Positions 8,582-18,511 of a DNA stretch of 64,000 nucleotides are shown in pieces. Made by a program: the position numbers and the translations under genes. This DNA is from Bradyrhizobium barranii subsp. apii (GTDB lineage Bacteria; Pseudomonadota; Alphaproteobacteria; Rhizobiales; Xanthobacteraceae): assembly GCF_011516635.5 (NCBI RefSeq), contig NZ_CP096255.1, positions 5,144,501 through 5,208,500 on the forward strand. Reading direction: 5' to 3'. Within the stretch, counting starts at the first letter, position 1, and the number at the start of each line of letters is the position of its first letter. A model generated the notes under the pieces. That model saw only the letters and a list, made by a program, of their open reading frames with translations, did no database searches and was not told the origin of the DNA.

Positions 8582-11500
8582 AACAGGGGATGAAGTCGCC
8601 GGCCGAGCTGCTCACGCCCGGCCGCGCGCTGACGCTTGCCAATGTTGCCGAGGGCGCCGAGGGCCTCGTCATCTCCGATCTGGCCCGCGCCATCGCGGCG
8701 CGGCCGAAGAAACCGGCCGTCAGCCTCGCCGTGGTCTGCCGCGACGGTGCGCGAATGCAGCAGCTCGAGCGCGCGCTGCAATTCTTCGCGCCCGATTTGC
8801 CGGTGCTGACCTTTCCGGCCTGGGACTGCCAGCCCTATGACCGCGTCTCGCCGCATGGCGGCATCCTGGCGCAGCGCCTGACCACACTGGCGCGGCTTGC
8901 GCCGCTGACCGGCAGCGACAAGCCGCTGATCGTGCTGACCACGGTGAACGCAATCGTGCAGCGCGTCCCTGCGCGCGAACTCGTCGCCGCGCAGGCACTG
9001 TCGGTTGCGCCGGGCAATGTGGTGCCGATGGACACCATCATCGCCTGGCTCGAGCACAACGGCTACAACCGCTCCTCGACCGTGCGCGAGCCCGGCGAAT
9101 ATGCCGTGCGCGGCGGTATCCTGGATCTGTTTCCGGCCGGCCTCGACCAGCCGGTCCGCTTCGACTTCTTCGGCGACAGCCTGGAATCGATCCGCTCCTT
9201 CGACGCCGAGACCCAGCGCACGATGCTCGATATGCGCTCGCTCGACCTCGTGCCGATCTCGGAATTCCAGCTCGTCACCGACACCATCCGCCGCTTCCGC
9301 ATGGGCTATGTCGCCGAGTTCGGCGCGCCCGAGCGCGACGACGCGCTGTACGAGGCCGTCAGCGAGGGCCGCCGCCATCCCGGCATGGAGCACTGGCTGC
9401 CGCTGTTCCAGGACCGGATGGACACGCTGTTCGACTATCTGCAAGGCGCAGCCATAGCGATCGAGCCGCAGGCCGAGGACGCCGTTCGCGAGCGTTTCAA
9501 GCAGATCCAGGATTACTACGAAGCCCGCCGCGATGCGATGGAGCATCCCGGCGGCGGTGCCATCTACAAGCCGCTGCCGCCCGACAGGCTCTATCTCACC
9601 GACGAGGAATGGACCAGGCGCGAAAGCGAGATGTCGCTGGTGCGGCTGACGCAGTTTTCGGTTCCGGCCGATGGTGCGTCGATCGTCGATGCCGGCGCGC
9701 GCAAGGGCCGCGACTTCGCACCCGAACGCAACGACGCCACCGTCAACGTGTTCGAGTCCGTCGTCGGCCACGTGATGGCGCTGCATGCCCAGCGCAAGAA
9801 GGTCGTGATCGCACTCTGGAGCGAGGGATCGCGCGACCGCATGACCTCGATGCTGCGCGACCACAAGCTGACCCATACCACCAGCGTCAACGCCTGGCGG
9901 ACGGTGCAGGCGACCCCGCGCAACGAGACCATGCTCGCCGTGCTCGGCCTGGAGGCCGGGTTCGAGACCGATGAGATCGCGCTGATCAGCGAGCAGGACA
10001 TCCTCGGCGACCGCCTGGTGCGGCCGCGCAAGGCCAGCCGCAAGCTCGACAATTTCATCTCGGAGGTGACGAGCCTCACCGCCGGCGACATCGTCGTCCA
10101 TGCCGACCACGGCATCGGCCGCTTCATCGGCTTGCAAACCCTCGACGTCGCCGGCGCGCCGCATGACTGTCTTGAGCTGCATTACGCCGCCGACGCAAAA
10201 CTGTTTCTGCCGGTCGAGAACATCGAGCTGCTGTCGCGCTACGGCTCCGACCAGACCGCGGTCGAGCTGGATCGTCTGGGCGGCAGCGGCTGGCAGACCC
10301 GCAAGGCGAAGCTCAAGAATCGCATCCGCGAGATCGCGGGCGAATTGATCAAGATCGCCGCCGCGCGCCATTTGCACGAGGCGCCAAAGCTGCCGGTGCA
10401 GCCGGGCCTCTATGACGAGTTCTGCGCGCGCTTCCCCTACGACGAGACCGAGGACCAGTTAGGGGCCATCGAATCCACGCTGAAGGACCTCGAGCTCGGC
10501 CGTCCGATGGACCGGCTGATCTGCGGCGACGTCGGCTTCGGTAAGACCGAGGTGGCCTTGCGCGCGGCCTTTGCCGTCGCGCTCGAAGGCAAGCAGGTCG
10601 CGGTCGTGGTGCCGACCACGCTGCTCGCCCGCCAGCACCACAAGACCTTCACCGACCGCTTCAAGGGCTTTCCAGTGAACGTGGCGCAGGCCTCGCGCCT
10701 GGTCCCGACCAAAGAGCTGAACCTGGTCAAGAAGGGCATTGCCGACGGCTCGGTCGACATCGTCGTCGGCACCCACGCGCTGCTCGGCAAGGCGATCAAG
10801 TTCCGCGATCTCGGCCTCGTCATCGTCGACGAGGAGCAGCATTTTGGCGTCACCCACAAGGAACGGCTGAAGGCGCTTCGCTCCGAGGTGCACGTGCTGA
10901 CGCTGTCGGCGACGCCGATCCCGCGCACGCTGCAACTGGCGTTGACCGGCGTCCGCGAGCTCTCGATCATCGCATCGCCCCCGGTCGATCGCCTCGCGGT
11001 CCGCACCTTCGTTGCCCCGCACGATCCGCTAATGATCCGCGAGGCGCTGCTGCGCGAACGCTATCGCGGCGGCCAGGCGTTCTACGTGGTGCCGCGCATC
11101 GACGACCTCGCCGAGGTCAAGGACTTCCTCGACAAGAACGTGCCGGAGATGAAGGTCGCGGTCGCGCACGGCCAGATGCCGCCCGCGGTGATCGAGGACA
11201 TCATGACCGCCTTCTACGACGGCAAGTTCGACATCCTGCTGTCGACCACCATCGTGGAATCCGGCCTCGACATTCCCAACGCCAACACCCTGATCGTGCA
11301 CCGTGCCGACATGTTCGGCCTGGCGCAGCTGTATCAGCTCCGCGGCCGCGTCGGCCGCTCCAAGCTGCGAGCCTATGCGCTGTTCACGCTGCCGGCGCAG
11401 CAGAAGATCACCGCGCAGGCCGAGCGCCGGCTCACCGTGTTGCAATCGCTGGAGACGCTGGGCGCGGGCTTCCAGCTCGCCTCGCACGACCTCGACATCC

Positions 11501-12096
11501 GCGGCGCCGGCAACCTGCTCGGCGAGGAGCAGTCCGGCCACATCAAGGAAGTCGGCTTCGAGCTCTACCAGTCGATGCTGGAGGAGGCGATCGTCAACCT
11601 CAAGGCCGGCGTGTCCGAGCCCGCCGCCGACCGCTGGTCGCCCTCGATCACCATCGGCATGCCCGTGCTCATTCCGGAAGACTATGTCGGCGACCTCTCG
11701 GTGCGGCTGTCGCTGTACCGGCGGCTCGCCGATCTCGACACCGAGGAGGAGATCGAGAACTTTGGCGCCGAGATGCGCGACCGTTTCGGCGTGCTGCCCG
11801 ACGAGGTGCGCTATCTGTTCAAGGTCGCCGCGATCAAGGCGTTCTGCCGCACGGCCAATGTCGGGAAGATCGACGCCGGTCCGAAGGGCGCCGTCATCGC
11901 CTTCCGCGACAATTCGTTCGCCCACCCCGATCGCCTGGTGTCGTTCATCCGCAGCTATGGCCAGGCCGCCAAGGTGCGGCCGGACATGAAGGTGGTGTTC
12001 CTGCAGGACTGGGAGACGCCGGAAGAGCGGCTCGCCGGCACCACGGAGATCATGCGGCAGCTGGCACAGCTCGCGCAGAGCAAGAAGGCGGCGTAA
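8578..12096 (+). CDS. mfd: transcription-repair coupling factor
   Basis: Mfd displaces RNA polymerase stalled at DNA lesions and recruits UvrA. At 1172 aa it has full length. The N-terminal UvrB-like module begins near residue 40 (VCRDGARMQQLERAL and FPAWDCQPYDRVSPH). The CarD-like RNAP-interacting domain is at about 495-560 (GDIVVHADHGIGRFIGLQ). The translocase follows with Walker A GDVGFGKTEVALRAA, box II VDEEQHFGVTHKERL, LSATPIPRTLQLAL and RGRVGRSKLRAYA. The C-terminal TRCF domain is near residue 1020 (IPEDYVGDLSVRLSLYRRL). It is co-translated with sdhE through an ATGA overlap. Confidence 0.97.
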   Translation: MKQGMKSPAELLTPGRALTLANVAEGAEGLVISDLARAIAARPKKPAVSLAVVCRDGARMQQLERALQFFAPDLPVLTFPAWDCQPYDRVSPHGGILAQRLTTLARLAPLTGSDKPLIVLTTVNAIVQRVPARELVAAQALSVAPGNVVPMDTIIAWLEHNGYNRSSTVREPGEYAVRGGILDLFPAGLDQPVRFDFFGDSLESIRSFDAETQRTMLDMRSLDLVPISEFQLVTDTIRRFRMGYVAEFGAPERDDALYEAVSEGRRHPGMEHWLPLFQDRMDTLFDYLQGAAIAIEPQAEDAVRERFKQIQDYYEARRDAMEHPGGGAIYKPLPPDRLYLTDEEWTRRESEMSLVRLTQFSVPADGASIVDAGARKGRDFAPERNDATVNVFESVVGHVMALHAQRKKVVIALWSEGSRDRMTSMLRDHKLTHTTSVNAWRTVQATPRNETMLAVLGLEAGFETDEIALISEQDILGDRLVRPRKASRKLDNFISEVTSLTAGDIVVHADHGIGRFIGLQTLDVAGAPHDCLELHYAADAKLFLPVENIELLSRYGSDQTAVELDRLGGSGWQTRKAKLKNRIREIAGELIKIAAARHLHEAPKLPVQPGLYDEFCARFPYDETEDQLGAIESTLKDLELGRPMDRLICGDVGFGKTEVALRAAFAVALEGKQVAVVVPTTLLARQHHKTFTDRFKGFPVNVAQASRLVPTKELNLVKKGIADGSVDIVVGTHALLGKAIKFRDLGLVIVDEEQHFGVTHKERLKALRSEVHVLTLSATPIPRTLQLALTGVRELSIIASPPVDRLAVRTFVAPHDPLMIREALLRERYRGGQAFYVVPRIDDLAEVKDFLDKNVPEMKVAVAHGQMPPAVIEDIMTAFYDGKFDILLSTTIVESGLDIPNANTLIVHRADMFGLAQLYQLRGRVGRSKLRAYALFTLPAQQKITAQAERRLTVLQSLETLGAGFQLASHDLDIRGAGNLLGEEQSGHIKEVGFELYQSMLEEAIVNLKAGVSEPAADRWSPSITIGMPVLIPEDYVGDLSVRLSLYRRLADLDTEEEIENFGAEMRDRFGVLPDEVRYLFKVAAIKAFCRTANVGKIDAGPKGAVIAFRDNSFAHPDRLVSFIRSYGQAAKVRPDMKVVFLQDWETPEERLAGTTEIMRQLAQLAQSKKAA

Positions 12097-12338
12097 TTGT
12101 TCCGAGCGCCACCGGAGCGGTGCTTGGATACAAGACAGCGGCATATGGCCACTTGCGGAATGATCGAACGACAGCCATGTACGATTCGTCGAGTTCGGCC
12201 GACGATTTGGCCTCGCCGCTGATAGCGTGCCCGACTGATGACCTGATTCGTGTGACCCGCGACTGGTTTACCGGCCGCGGGTTTTTTGTACCGCAAAGCG
12301 GGGCTGCCCCGCCCATTGAAACTTCTGAGGTCGCGAGC

Positions 12339-13523
12339 GTGTCTATCAATATCGATTCAGGCCAGGAACACGGTGACGAACACGACGACGTCATGTATCC
12401 GCAGGTCCTGCCGTTCATATTGGTCCACGCGGGATGCGTCGCGGCGATCTGGTCGGGCGTCTCGTGGCAAGCCGTTACCATTTGCGCGGTTCTGTACTGG
12501 TTGCGCATGTTTGCGATCACCGCCGGCTATCACCGGTATTTCTCGCATCGGGCTTACGCGACCAGCCGGGTGTTTCAGTTCATCCTGGCCTTCCTGGCCC
12601 AGAGCAGCGCTCAGAAAAGCGTCCTCTGGTGGGCTGCCAAACATCGCCATCATCATCTTCACTCGGATACGGCGCAGGATGTGCATTCGCCCCGGCACAA
12701 GGGCTTCCTCTACAGTCATCTCGGCTGGATCTTCTACCGGCAGCACGATGCAACCGACCTGGTGAAAGTATCGGATCTGGCGTCGTATCCCGAGTTGATG
12801 TGGCTGCACAAACTGGAGCTTCTGCCGGCGTTCGTGCTCGCGGGCCTCTGCTTCCTCATTGCGGGGTGGTCAGGGCTCGTGGTCGGCTTCCTCTGGAGCA
12901 CGGTGCTCGTGTATCACGGCACGTTCTGCATCAACTCCCTCGCACATGTTCACGGCCGCAGGCGGTATGTGACCGGCGACGATTCCCGCAACAACTGGCT
13001 GCTCGCTCTCGTCACGATGGGTGAGGGGTGGCACAACAATCACCACGCCTATCAGGCCAGTGCTCGACAGGGCTTCCACTGGTACGAGATTGATCTCACC
13101 TATTATATCCTGGTGGCCTTGTCCTGGCTCGGGATTGTCCGGGATCTGAAGATGCCGCCCAAGCAGGTCCTGCGCAATGAACATCGGTTGGGATCACGCG
13201 CGATCAAGCAAGCGGCCGAGCAGCTCGCCGCTCGCTTCAATCCTGAACACATCGCACTGGCGATCAAGACGTCGATCCATGAGACCGAATTGTCGGTCCG
13301 GGACGCGATCATTCTGTTGCAGCAGCGTGCCGATTTGCGTCTGTCCAGCATGCCGACTCGCGACCAGTTGCTGGCTGAAGCGCAGCGCATGTTCGCAAAG
13401 ACGATGTCGCTGGACGACATCGTCGACCGGGCCCACGAGCTCCTGAACGAGACTGTCGGCTTCCTCCTGGCCACTCCCGCTCTGGCGGCCGCGCCGAAAT
13501 CGGGCGCGAATGGCGGCGCTTAG
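12339..13523 (+). CDS. membrane acyl-CoA desaturase (stearoyl-CoA 9-desaturase type)
   Basis: This family of integral-membrane di-iron enzymes introduces a cis double bond into acyl-CoA chains. All three histidine boxes are present: HRYFSH, HRHHH and HNNHH. Hydrophobic spans surround them (PFILVHAGCVAAIWSG, LLPAFVLAGLCFLIAGW). A helical C-terminal extension of about 100 residues follows the core. The frame is open from 12120, but the N-terminal extension is not protein-like. GTG at 12339 has GAGG 8 bases upstream and gives a 394-aa protein starting VSINIDSGQEH; ATG at 12177 is the alternative. Bases 12097-12338 hold no other gene and presumably contain the promoter. Confidence 0.88.
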   Translation: MSINIDSGQEHGDEHDDVMYPQVLPFILVHAGCVAAIWSGVSWQAVTICAVLYWLRMFAITAGYHRYFSHRAYATSRVFQFILAFLAQSSAQKSVLWWAAKHRHHHLHSDTAQDVHSPRHKGFLYSHLGWIFYRQHDATDLVKVSDLASYPELMWLHKLELLPAFVLAGLCFLIAGWSGLVVGFLWSTVLVYHGTFCINSLAHVHGRRRYVTGDDSRNNWLLALVTMGEGWHNNHHAYQASARQGFHWYEIDLTYYILVALSWLGIVRDLKMPPKQVLRNEHRLGSRAIKQAAEQLAARFNPEHIALAIKTSIHETELSVRDAIILLQQRADLRLSSMPTRDQLLAEAQRMFAKTMSLDDIVDRAHELLNETVGFLLATPALAAAPKSGANGGA

Positions 13524-13578
13524 CGCCACGTTGCCCGGACAAGGGGCGCGGACGAGATCAGGGATTGCTGGCGCGCGA

Positions 13579-14802
13579 CTACGACGCCGCGCGCGACGCG
13601 TCGGCTGAGAGACGCCCGAGCAGCGACCGCGCCGTATCCGACGGCGACAGCGAGTCCACGCTGACGACGGGATCGCTGCGCATCTCGTACTTGCCATTGG
13701 AGGTGTGCCGCATCACCGCCGACAGGCGGCGGGCGATCATGTGGGCGGTGCGGAAGTCGGTCTCGGCGAACACGACGACGACGGAGCCGTCTTTCTGCGC
13801 CACGCCAAAATCCATCTGCCGCATCAGGCGGCTCAGGATCCGCGCTGCGTCGAGCTGGGCGCGGGAATTGCCGGGCTCGAAGGCGAAACGCGCCACGGAG
13901 AGGCCGCCGCCGCGGGCAAGAGCCTGCTCGACCGCCTTGGCGAAATCGCGGGCAAAAGCTTCCACCGTGAGCAGGCCGCTGCGCGGATCGAGCCAGCCGC
14001 CGGCATCGATCGAGCGCAGCGTGCGGCTCAGTTGCGCTTCCATCGCGTGCTGGCGGATCAGCGGCAGCGCGTTGGCGGCGACCTTCGCCGGCTCGCCCGG
14101 GATCAGCTCGAGATTGGGCAGGTCGTAAGTCTGCGCGAGCTGGTGCGCGGTGACAACCACGGGCAGGCTGCGGAATCGGGTGTCTTCGGCGAGCACCGTG
14201 AGGAAGGCGTCGGTGACGCGCGCGGTAAAACCTTCGGCGAGTACGACGCCATCGATGTCGCGGGTGTTGAGATGCTTGGCAGCGGCCTCGATCGAGAGCG
14301 CGCCGACGACCCCGACGCGTTCGCCGAGTGCGACCGAGAGCGCAGGATAAGCTGCGCCGCGGCCGATCAGGAGCACCGTCGCATCGCGGGCCGGATCCCC
14401 CTCTGGCAACCCAACTTTCGCGTCCGGCAGCCGGCGCAGAACCGTCGCATGGAGAGTCCGTACGCGCAGCGCGGCGCGGAGCCGCGCGACGAGACGATCG
14501 GAATTGCCGCCGCGCGAGGAGAACGGCAGGGCGTTCTGCGGCAGCGTGCCCGCAGCATCGAGTGCCACGAACGGCAGGTAGGGCGATTGGTCCGCGATCT
14601 TCCTGGCGAGCGGCGCAAGGCAGGGCTCGTGCCCGGCATGCATCGCGGCGAGAACCGCGGCCGGCTGCACCTGCTCGACCGCGCGCGCCGCGCTGGCCCA
14701 GTCGGCGTCGACGACGGGAAACAGACGGGCCTCGTCCAGTGCCGCAATGAAAGGCGGCCGCTGGGCGTTGGACACAAACAGGATCGGGCCCGCCTGGGAC
14801 AT
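13579..14802 (-). CDS. degenerate GGDEF-type regulatory protein with receiver-like N-terminus
   Basis: The 407-aa soluble protein begins like two successive receiver folds (GPILFVSNAQRPPFIAALDE, and ATVLLIGRGAAYPALSVALG near 142). It then carries the opening motif of a GGDEF domain (LDPRSGLLTVEAF, 271-283). Where an active diguanylate cyclase would have GG(D/E)EF, the sequence reads KDGSVVVVFAETD (337-349), so the catalytic residues are missing. It cannot be expected to make cyclic di-GMP; a structural or sensory role is inferred. It is transcribed in the same direction as, and 84 bases downstream of, the acyl-CoA-ligase-like gene. Confidence 0.7.
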   Translation of the reverse strand: MSQAGPILFVSNAQRPPFIAALDEARLFPVVDADWASAARAVEQVQPAAVLAAMHAGHEPCLAPLARKIADQSPYLPFVALDAAGTLPQNALPFSSRGGNSDRLVARLRAALRVRTLHATVLRRLPDAKVGLPEGDPARDATVLLIGRGAAYPALSVALGERVGVVGALSIEAAAKHLNTRDIDGVVLAEGFTARVTDAFLTVLAEDTRFRSLPVVVTAHQLAQTYDLPNLELIPGEPAKVAANALPLIRQHAMEAQLSRTLRSIDAGGWLDPRSGLLTVEAFARDFAKAVEQALARGGGLSVARFAFEPGNSRAQLDAARILSRLMRQMDFGVAQKDGSVVVVFAETDFRTAHMIARRLSAVMRHTSNGKYEMRSDPVVSVDSLSPSDTARSLLGRLSADASRAAS

Positions 14803-14886
14803 CGCAAACTCTGATCACGCAACAGATGCTGCGCAATCTAGTCCGGTTGCCTTAATGCAGCGTCAATGGATGGGTCGAAACTGCGC

Positions 14887-16389
14887 TTAAACCGGCCCGG
14901 AGCGGTCGCGAAAAGCCTCGACCATCAGGGGGTTAAGCCCGAGTTCATTGAGCGCTTCGCGGGCGCGGCCATTGTCTTGCGCCCGTCCTGCGAGCCGGTG
15001 ACCCGAGAGCCGGTCGGGCAGCGCGGTGAGCAGGGCGCCCTGGCCGAGCCGGCGCGCCCATTCCTGGAGATCGTTGGACAGGAAGCGGTAGCCGCCGACG
15101 GCCATGATGCCGGAGGGCGGTGCGGTGATGCAGATCGCGCCGCTCGGACGGTCGAGCCGCGCGGCATAGCCGGTGTCGACATAATCGCGCGGCGGCTGCG
15201 CCGTTAGCGTGTCGCCGACCGGCTGCGGCGGTGCGTAGGCCGCGATCGGCACCATCGCTCCGCGCAGGCCGAGCGTGCCCCTGGGTGTCAGCAGGATCTC
15301 GCCGGCGATGGAGGAACCGGACTGCTCGCGCGGGGCGCCGTGCGGTCCGGGCATCACCGCAACAGGCATGCCGTCCTCGCCGCGGCGGGCGCCGAACAGC
15401 CCGGCCTCGCCGAACAGATAGACGTCGGTCAGCGGTGCATGCGGCGCGATCCAGGCATCGCTTGCCGCCACCTGCTCGGGCGCGCGCCAGAGGCCGATGA
15501 CGTTGCGCAAGCTCGGCATCCGCGCCGCGAGATCGGCATCGCCGAGCCGCAGCGCGAGCTGCGCGGGGGCGATCAGCACCTCGCATTCGTGCTCGTTGAT
15601 TTGCTGTTCCAGCACGTCGTTCTCGAAGGGATGATGCAGCGCCAGCGTGCCGCCGCAGAGCAGCCACACCGCGAGCGAGGAGGCGAGGCCTGCGAACGAC
15701 ATCGGCGTGAACGCCGCCATCACGGTCGCGCCCTGCTTGATGTCGGCTTCCAGCGACATCGCAAGCCCGCCGGCGATCAGGCTGAAATGCGGCCGCGGCA
15801 CCGGGCGAAAGCCTTCCGCGGTGACGTCGAAGGAGATCATCGCCGCCTTGCGGCCGTCCTGGATCACGGCGCGCGTGGTGCCCGGCGGGCGGGCCAGCAC
15901 GTCGTCGAGCGAGGCCATGCCCTCGGGCAGGTCGGCGCCGAAACCGCAGACGTAGCGGATCGAGAAGGCCTCCGCGGCGGCATGCATCGCGAGGTCGGAA
16001 TAGCTGACGCCGTCGACCTTGCTCATGGTGACGATGGCGCGCGCCGCGGTGCGGTTCAGCGCGGCGCTCAGTTCCGCATGGCGCCAGAGCAGCGGCAGCA
16101 CGGCGACGACGAGCCCGGCGCGATGCGCGGCGAGCACCGTCAGCACGAACTCGACCGTAGCAGGCAGCTGGATCGCGATGACGGAATTGGCCGGCAGGCC
16201 CGATTCGACGAAATGCGCCGACAGGGCCTCGATGGCGGTGTCGGCCTCGGCGTAGGTCATCCGCCGCGGCTGGTGGCCGGTCACGCGAGCCTTGTTGAGG
16301 GGATCGAGCAGAGCGGGCGCATGCGGTTGCCGCATCAGCGTGCGCTGAAACAGCGTGTCGAGCGTCGGCGATACGGCTGGCTGATTCAC
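14887..16389 (-). CDS. acyl-CoA synthetase/AMP-ligase-like protein lacking key catalytic motifs
   Basis: The 500-aa product has the overall scheme of an ANL-family ligase: MTYAEADTAIEALSAHF, VIAIQLPATVEFVLTVLAAHRAG, AAFTPMSFAGLASSLAVWLL, and DVYLFGEAGLFGARR. The nucleotide-binding loop expected after residue 183 (TSGTTGxPK in the family) is replaced by SFDVTAEGFRPVPRPH. The usual TGD is replaced by DTGYAARLD, and no C-terminal catalytic lysine motif is evident. Adenylation activity is therefore doubtful. It starts 4 bases after the stop of the YejA-like binding protein, so the two are probably one transcript. It could be a non-catalytic paralogue or bind a different ligand. Confidence 0.75.
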   Translation of the reverse strand: MNQPAVSPTLDTLFQRTLMRQPHAPALLDPLNKARVTGHQPRRMTYAEADTAIEALSAHFVESGLPANSVIAIQLPATVEFVLTVLAAHRAGLVVAVLPLLWRHAELSAALNRTAARAIVTMSKVDGVSYSDLAMHAAAEAFSIRYVCGFGADLPEGMASLDDVLARPPGTTRAVIQDGRKAAMISFDVTAEGFRPVPRPHFSLIAGGLAMSLEADIKQGATVMAAFTPMSFAGLASSLAVWLLCGGTLALHHPFENDVLEQQINEHECEVLIAPAQLALRLGDADLAARMPSLRNVIGLWRAPEQVAASDAWIAPHAPLTDVYLFGEAGLFGARRGEDGMPVAVMPGPHGAPREQSGSSIAGEILLTPRGTLGLRGAMVPIAAYAPPQPVGDTLTAQPPRDYVDTGYAARLDRPSGAICITAPPSGIMAVGGYRFLSNDLQEWARRLGQGALLTALPDRLSGHRLAGRAQDNGRAREALNELGLNPLMVEAFRDRSGPV

Positions 16390-16393
16390 GGCG

Positions 16394-18247
16394 TCACTTC
16401 GCTTGCGGCTGCCCCTTCGACCACCAGGTCTCCGGCAGGTAGCCGGACAGCGCGATGGCCTTTGGCCGTTCTATCCGATTCCAGCGCGCGATCCATTGCT
16501 CGGATACGTTAAACAGAGGGATTGTATAGAAACCGGAGATCAAGGCACGGTCGAGCGCCCGCACCGCCGAGACGAAGGCCGTGTGATCACGGGCCTCGAG
16601 GAGGGCGTCGATCATGGCGTCGACGGCGGGATCTTTGGCGCCCATGTAGTTGCGGGTGCCCGGATTGTCGGCGGCCGCACTCCCCCAATAGAAATACTGC
16701 TCGTTGCCGGGCGACAGCGACTGGTCCCAGCGGTTCTGGATCATGTCGAACTCGTAGCCGAGCCGGCGCTGGTCGAACTGCACGGGATCGACCGCGCGAA
16801 CGCTCGGCTCGATGCCGGCGCGCTTGAGGTCGCGCTGGAACGCGAGCGCGATGCGCTCCTGGTCGCGGGTCGTCACCAGCATCTCGAAGGTGAAGGGGGC
16901 CTTTGTCGCGCGGTTACGCAGCACGGTGCCGTCGAGATCGTAGCCGGCGTCCGACAGGAGCTTGAGTGCCGCGCGCAGCGTCGTCCGGTCGCGCCCCGAG
17001 CCGTCGGTGACGGGCAGGCGGTAGCTGCCGTCCATGACGTCGGGGGGGATCTGCGCGGCGAAGGGCTTTAGCAGCTCGCGTTCGCGCGCATCCGCAGGCC
17101 GGCCATAGGCCGACAGGTCGGAGCCGGCGAAATAGCCCGCAACGCGCGAATAGAGTCCGAAGAAGTAGTTGCGGTTGACCAGCTCGAAATCGAACAGCAG
17201 CGTCAGTGCCCGGCGCACGCGGATGTCGGCGAAGATCGGACGGCGCGTGTTGAACACCAGGAATTCGGAAGGCTGCGGCACGCCGGGCTTGATGGTGTCG
17301 CGGATCACTTCGCCGCTTTTGGCGGCTGGAAAGTCGTAACCGTCGTGCCAGCGCAGCGGCTCGTGCTCGACGCGGAAATCATAGAGGCCGCGCTTGAAGG
17401 CTTCGAACTGGCCATTGGCCTCGCGAAAATAGTCGAGCCTGATCTCGTCGAAATTGTAGAGCCCGCGATTGATGGGCAGGTCGCGACCCCAATAGTCGGG
17501 ATTGCGGGTCAAGGTCACGCTGGCGCCGGGCTTCACCGCCATGATCCGATACGGGCCCGAGCCGATCGGGCCGGTCAGCGTCGTCTCCTCGAAGGTTGCG
17601 ACATCCACTGCATGCTTCGGCAGGATCGGCATCAGGCCGAGGATCAGCGGCAATTCCCGGTCGTTGGCGCCAGCCAGGTCGAAGCGGACGGTGAGAGGGT
17701 CGGGCGCCTCGGCCTTGGCGACCTTGGCGTAATATTGCCGATGGTTGGGGCGGCCGTGATCGCGCAGCAGCTGCCAGGAGAACAGCACATCCTCCGCCAG
17801 GACCGGCTTGCCGTCGGAGAAGCGGGCGCGGGGATCGAGGCGGAACGTGACAAAGCTCCGCGCGTCATCGGTCTCGACCGATCTGGCGAGCAGGCCGTAG
17901 AGCGTGAACGCCTCGTCATTGCCGCGTGCGAGCAGGCTCTCGACCACATAGTTCCGCACCGGCTGCACGGCCAATCCCCTGACGATGAAGGGATTGAGGC
18001 TGTCGAAGGTGCCGAGAATGCCCCAGGTGAGCCGGCCGCCCTTGGGGGCATCAGGGTTGGCGTAGGGCATGTGGGTGAAATCGGCCGGCATCGCCGGCTT
18101 GCCGTGCATCGCGATGGCATGGGCTTCCCCAGCCCCTGCGCCGCTTGCGGAGAGCGCGGAGGCGAGGACGAAGGCGAGAAGACCGAGGCGGATGCCAAGG
18201 CCCTCAAGAAGGCCCTCGAGAAGGCGCTGGAACATGGACATCGGCAC
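16394..18247 (-). CDS. extracellular solute-binding protein, family 5 (YejA-like)
   Basis: This periplasmic binding protein of an oligopeptide-type ABC importer is 617 aa. The first 40 residues form a signal peptide (LGLLAFVLASALSASGAGAG), followed by HAIAMHGKPAMPADFTHMPY and NPDAPKGGRLTWG, the characteristic opening of the YejA branch. Further family blocks include FRLDPRARFSDGKPVLAEDV and LTLLFDFELVNRNYFFGLY. No permease or ATPase gene is adjacent; the next gene 4 bases downstream is the ligase-like gene. Start choice is uncertain between GTG 18247 and in-frame ATGs at 18241 and 18235, none with a strong ribosome binding site. Confidence 0.88.
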   Translation of the reverse strand: MPMSMFQRLLEGLLEGLGIRLGLLAFVLASALSASGAGAGEAHAIAMHGKPAMPADFTHMPYANPDAPKGGRLTWGILGTFDSLNPFIVRGLAVQPVRNYVVESLLARGNDEAFTLYGLLARSVETDDARSFVTFRLDPRARFSDGKPVLAEDVLFSWQLLRDHGRPNHRQYYAKVAKAEAPDPLTVRFDLAGANDRELPLILGLMPILPKHAVDVATFEETTLTGPIGSGPYRIMAVKPGASVTLTRNPDYWGRDLPINRGLYNFDEIRLDYFREANGQFEAFKRGLYDFRVEHEPLRWHDGYDFPAAKSGEVIRDTIKPGVPQPSEFLVFNTRRPIFADIRVRRALTLLFDFELVNRNYFFGLYSRVAGYFAGSDLSAYGRPADARERELLKPFAAQIPPDVMDGSYRLPVTDGSGRDRTTLRAALKLLSDAGYDLDGTVLRNRATKAPFTFEMLVTTRDQERIALAFQRDLKRAGIEPSVRAVDPVQFDQRRLGYEFDMIQNRWDQSLSPGNEQYFYWGSAAADNPGTRNYMGAKDPAVDAMIDALLEARDHTAFVSAVRALDRALISGFYTIPLFNVSEQWIARWNRIERPKAIALSGYLPETWWSKGQPQAK

Positions 18248-18511
18248 ACGTTGATTCGAGGACCTGCGGGCCTGAATCCTATCACAAGGAATTTCACGGA
18301 TAGCAGGCCCAGGAGCGGTTCAAGGCGTGGCCAAAGACGCTTGTCGGCATTGATCTTTTCGTCGGCCACGTTAAGAAGGCACGCAATCGCGCAAGAGCGT
18401 CGAGCCCGTCACTTATCCGCCTCAATTGACGGGGAGAGAGCCGCGCCAGGCGGCTCGGTTCGGCGCTTCGGAGCGGTTCGGGCACTTCCCGTTCAGAAAG
18501 GGTTTTCCGCA

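Noticed and set aside
15340..16512. 390-codon plus-strand ORF opposite the ligase-like gene
   Set aside because: Arg/Gly/Asp-rich antisense frame without protein motifs; the minus-strand gene has clear family blocks.
17345..18511. 389-codon N-terminal extension of the IalB frame
   Set aside because: It is antisense to the YejA-like gene, and a signal peptide begins exactly at ATG 18512.
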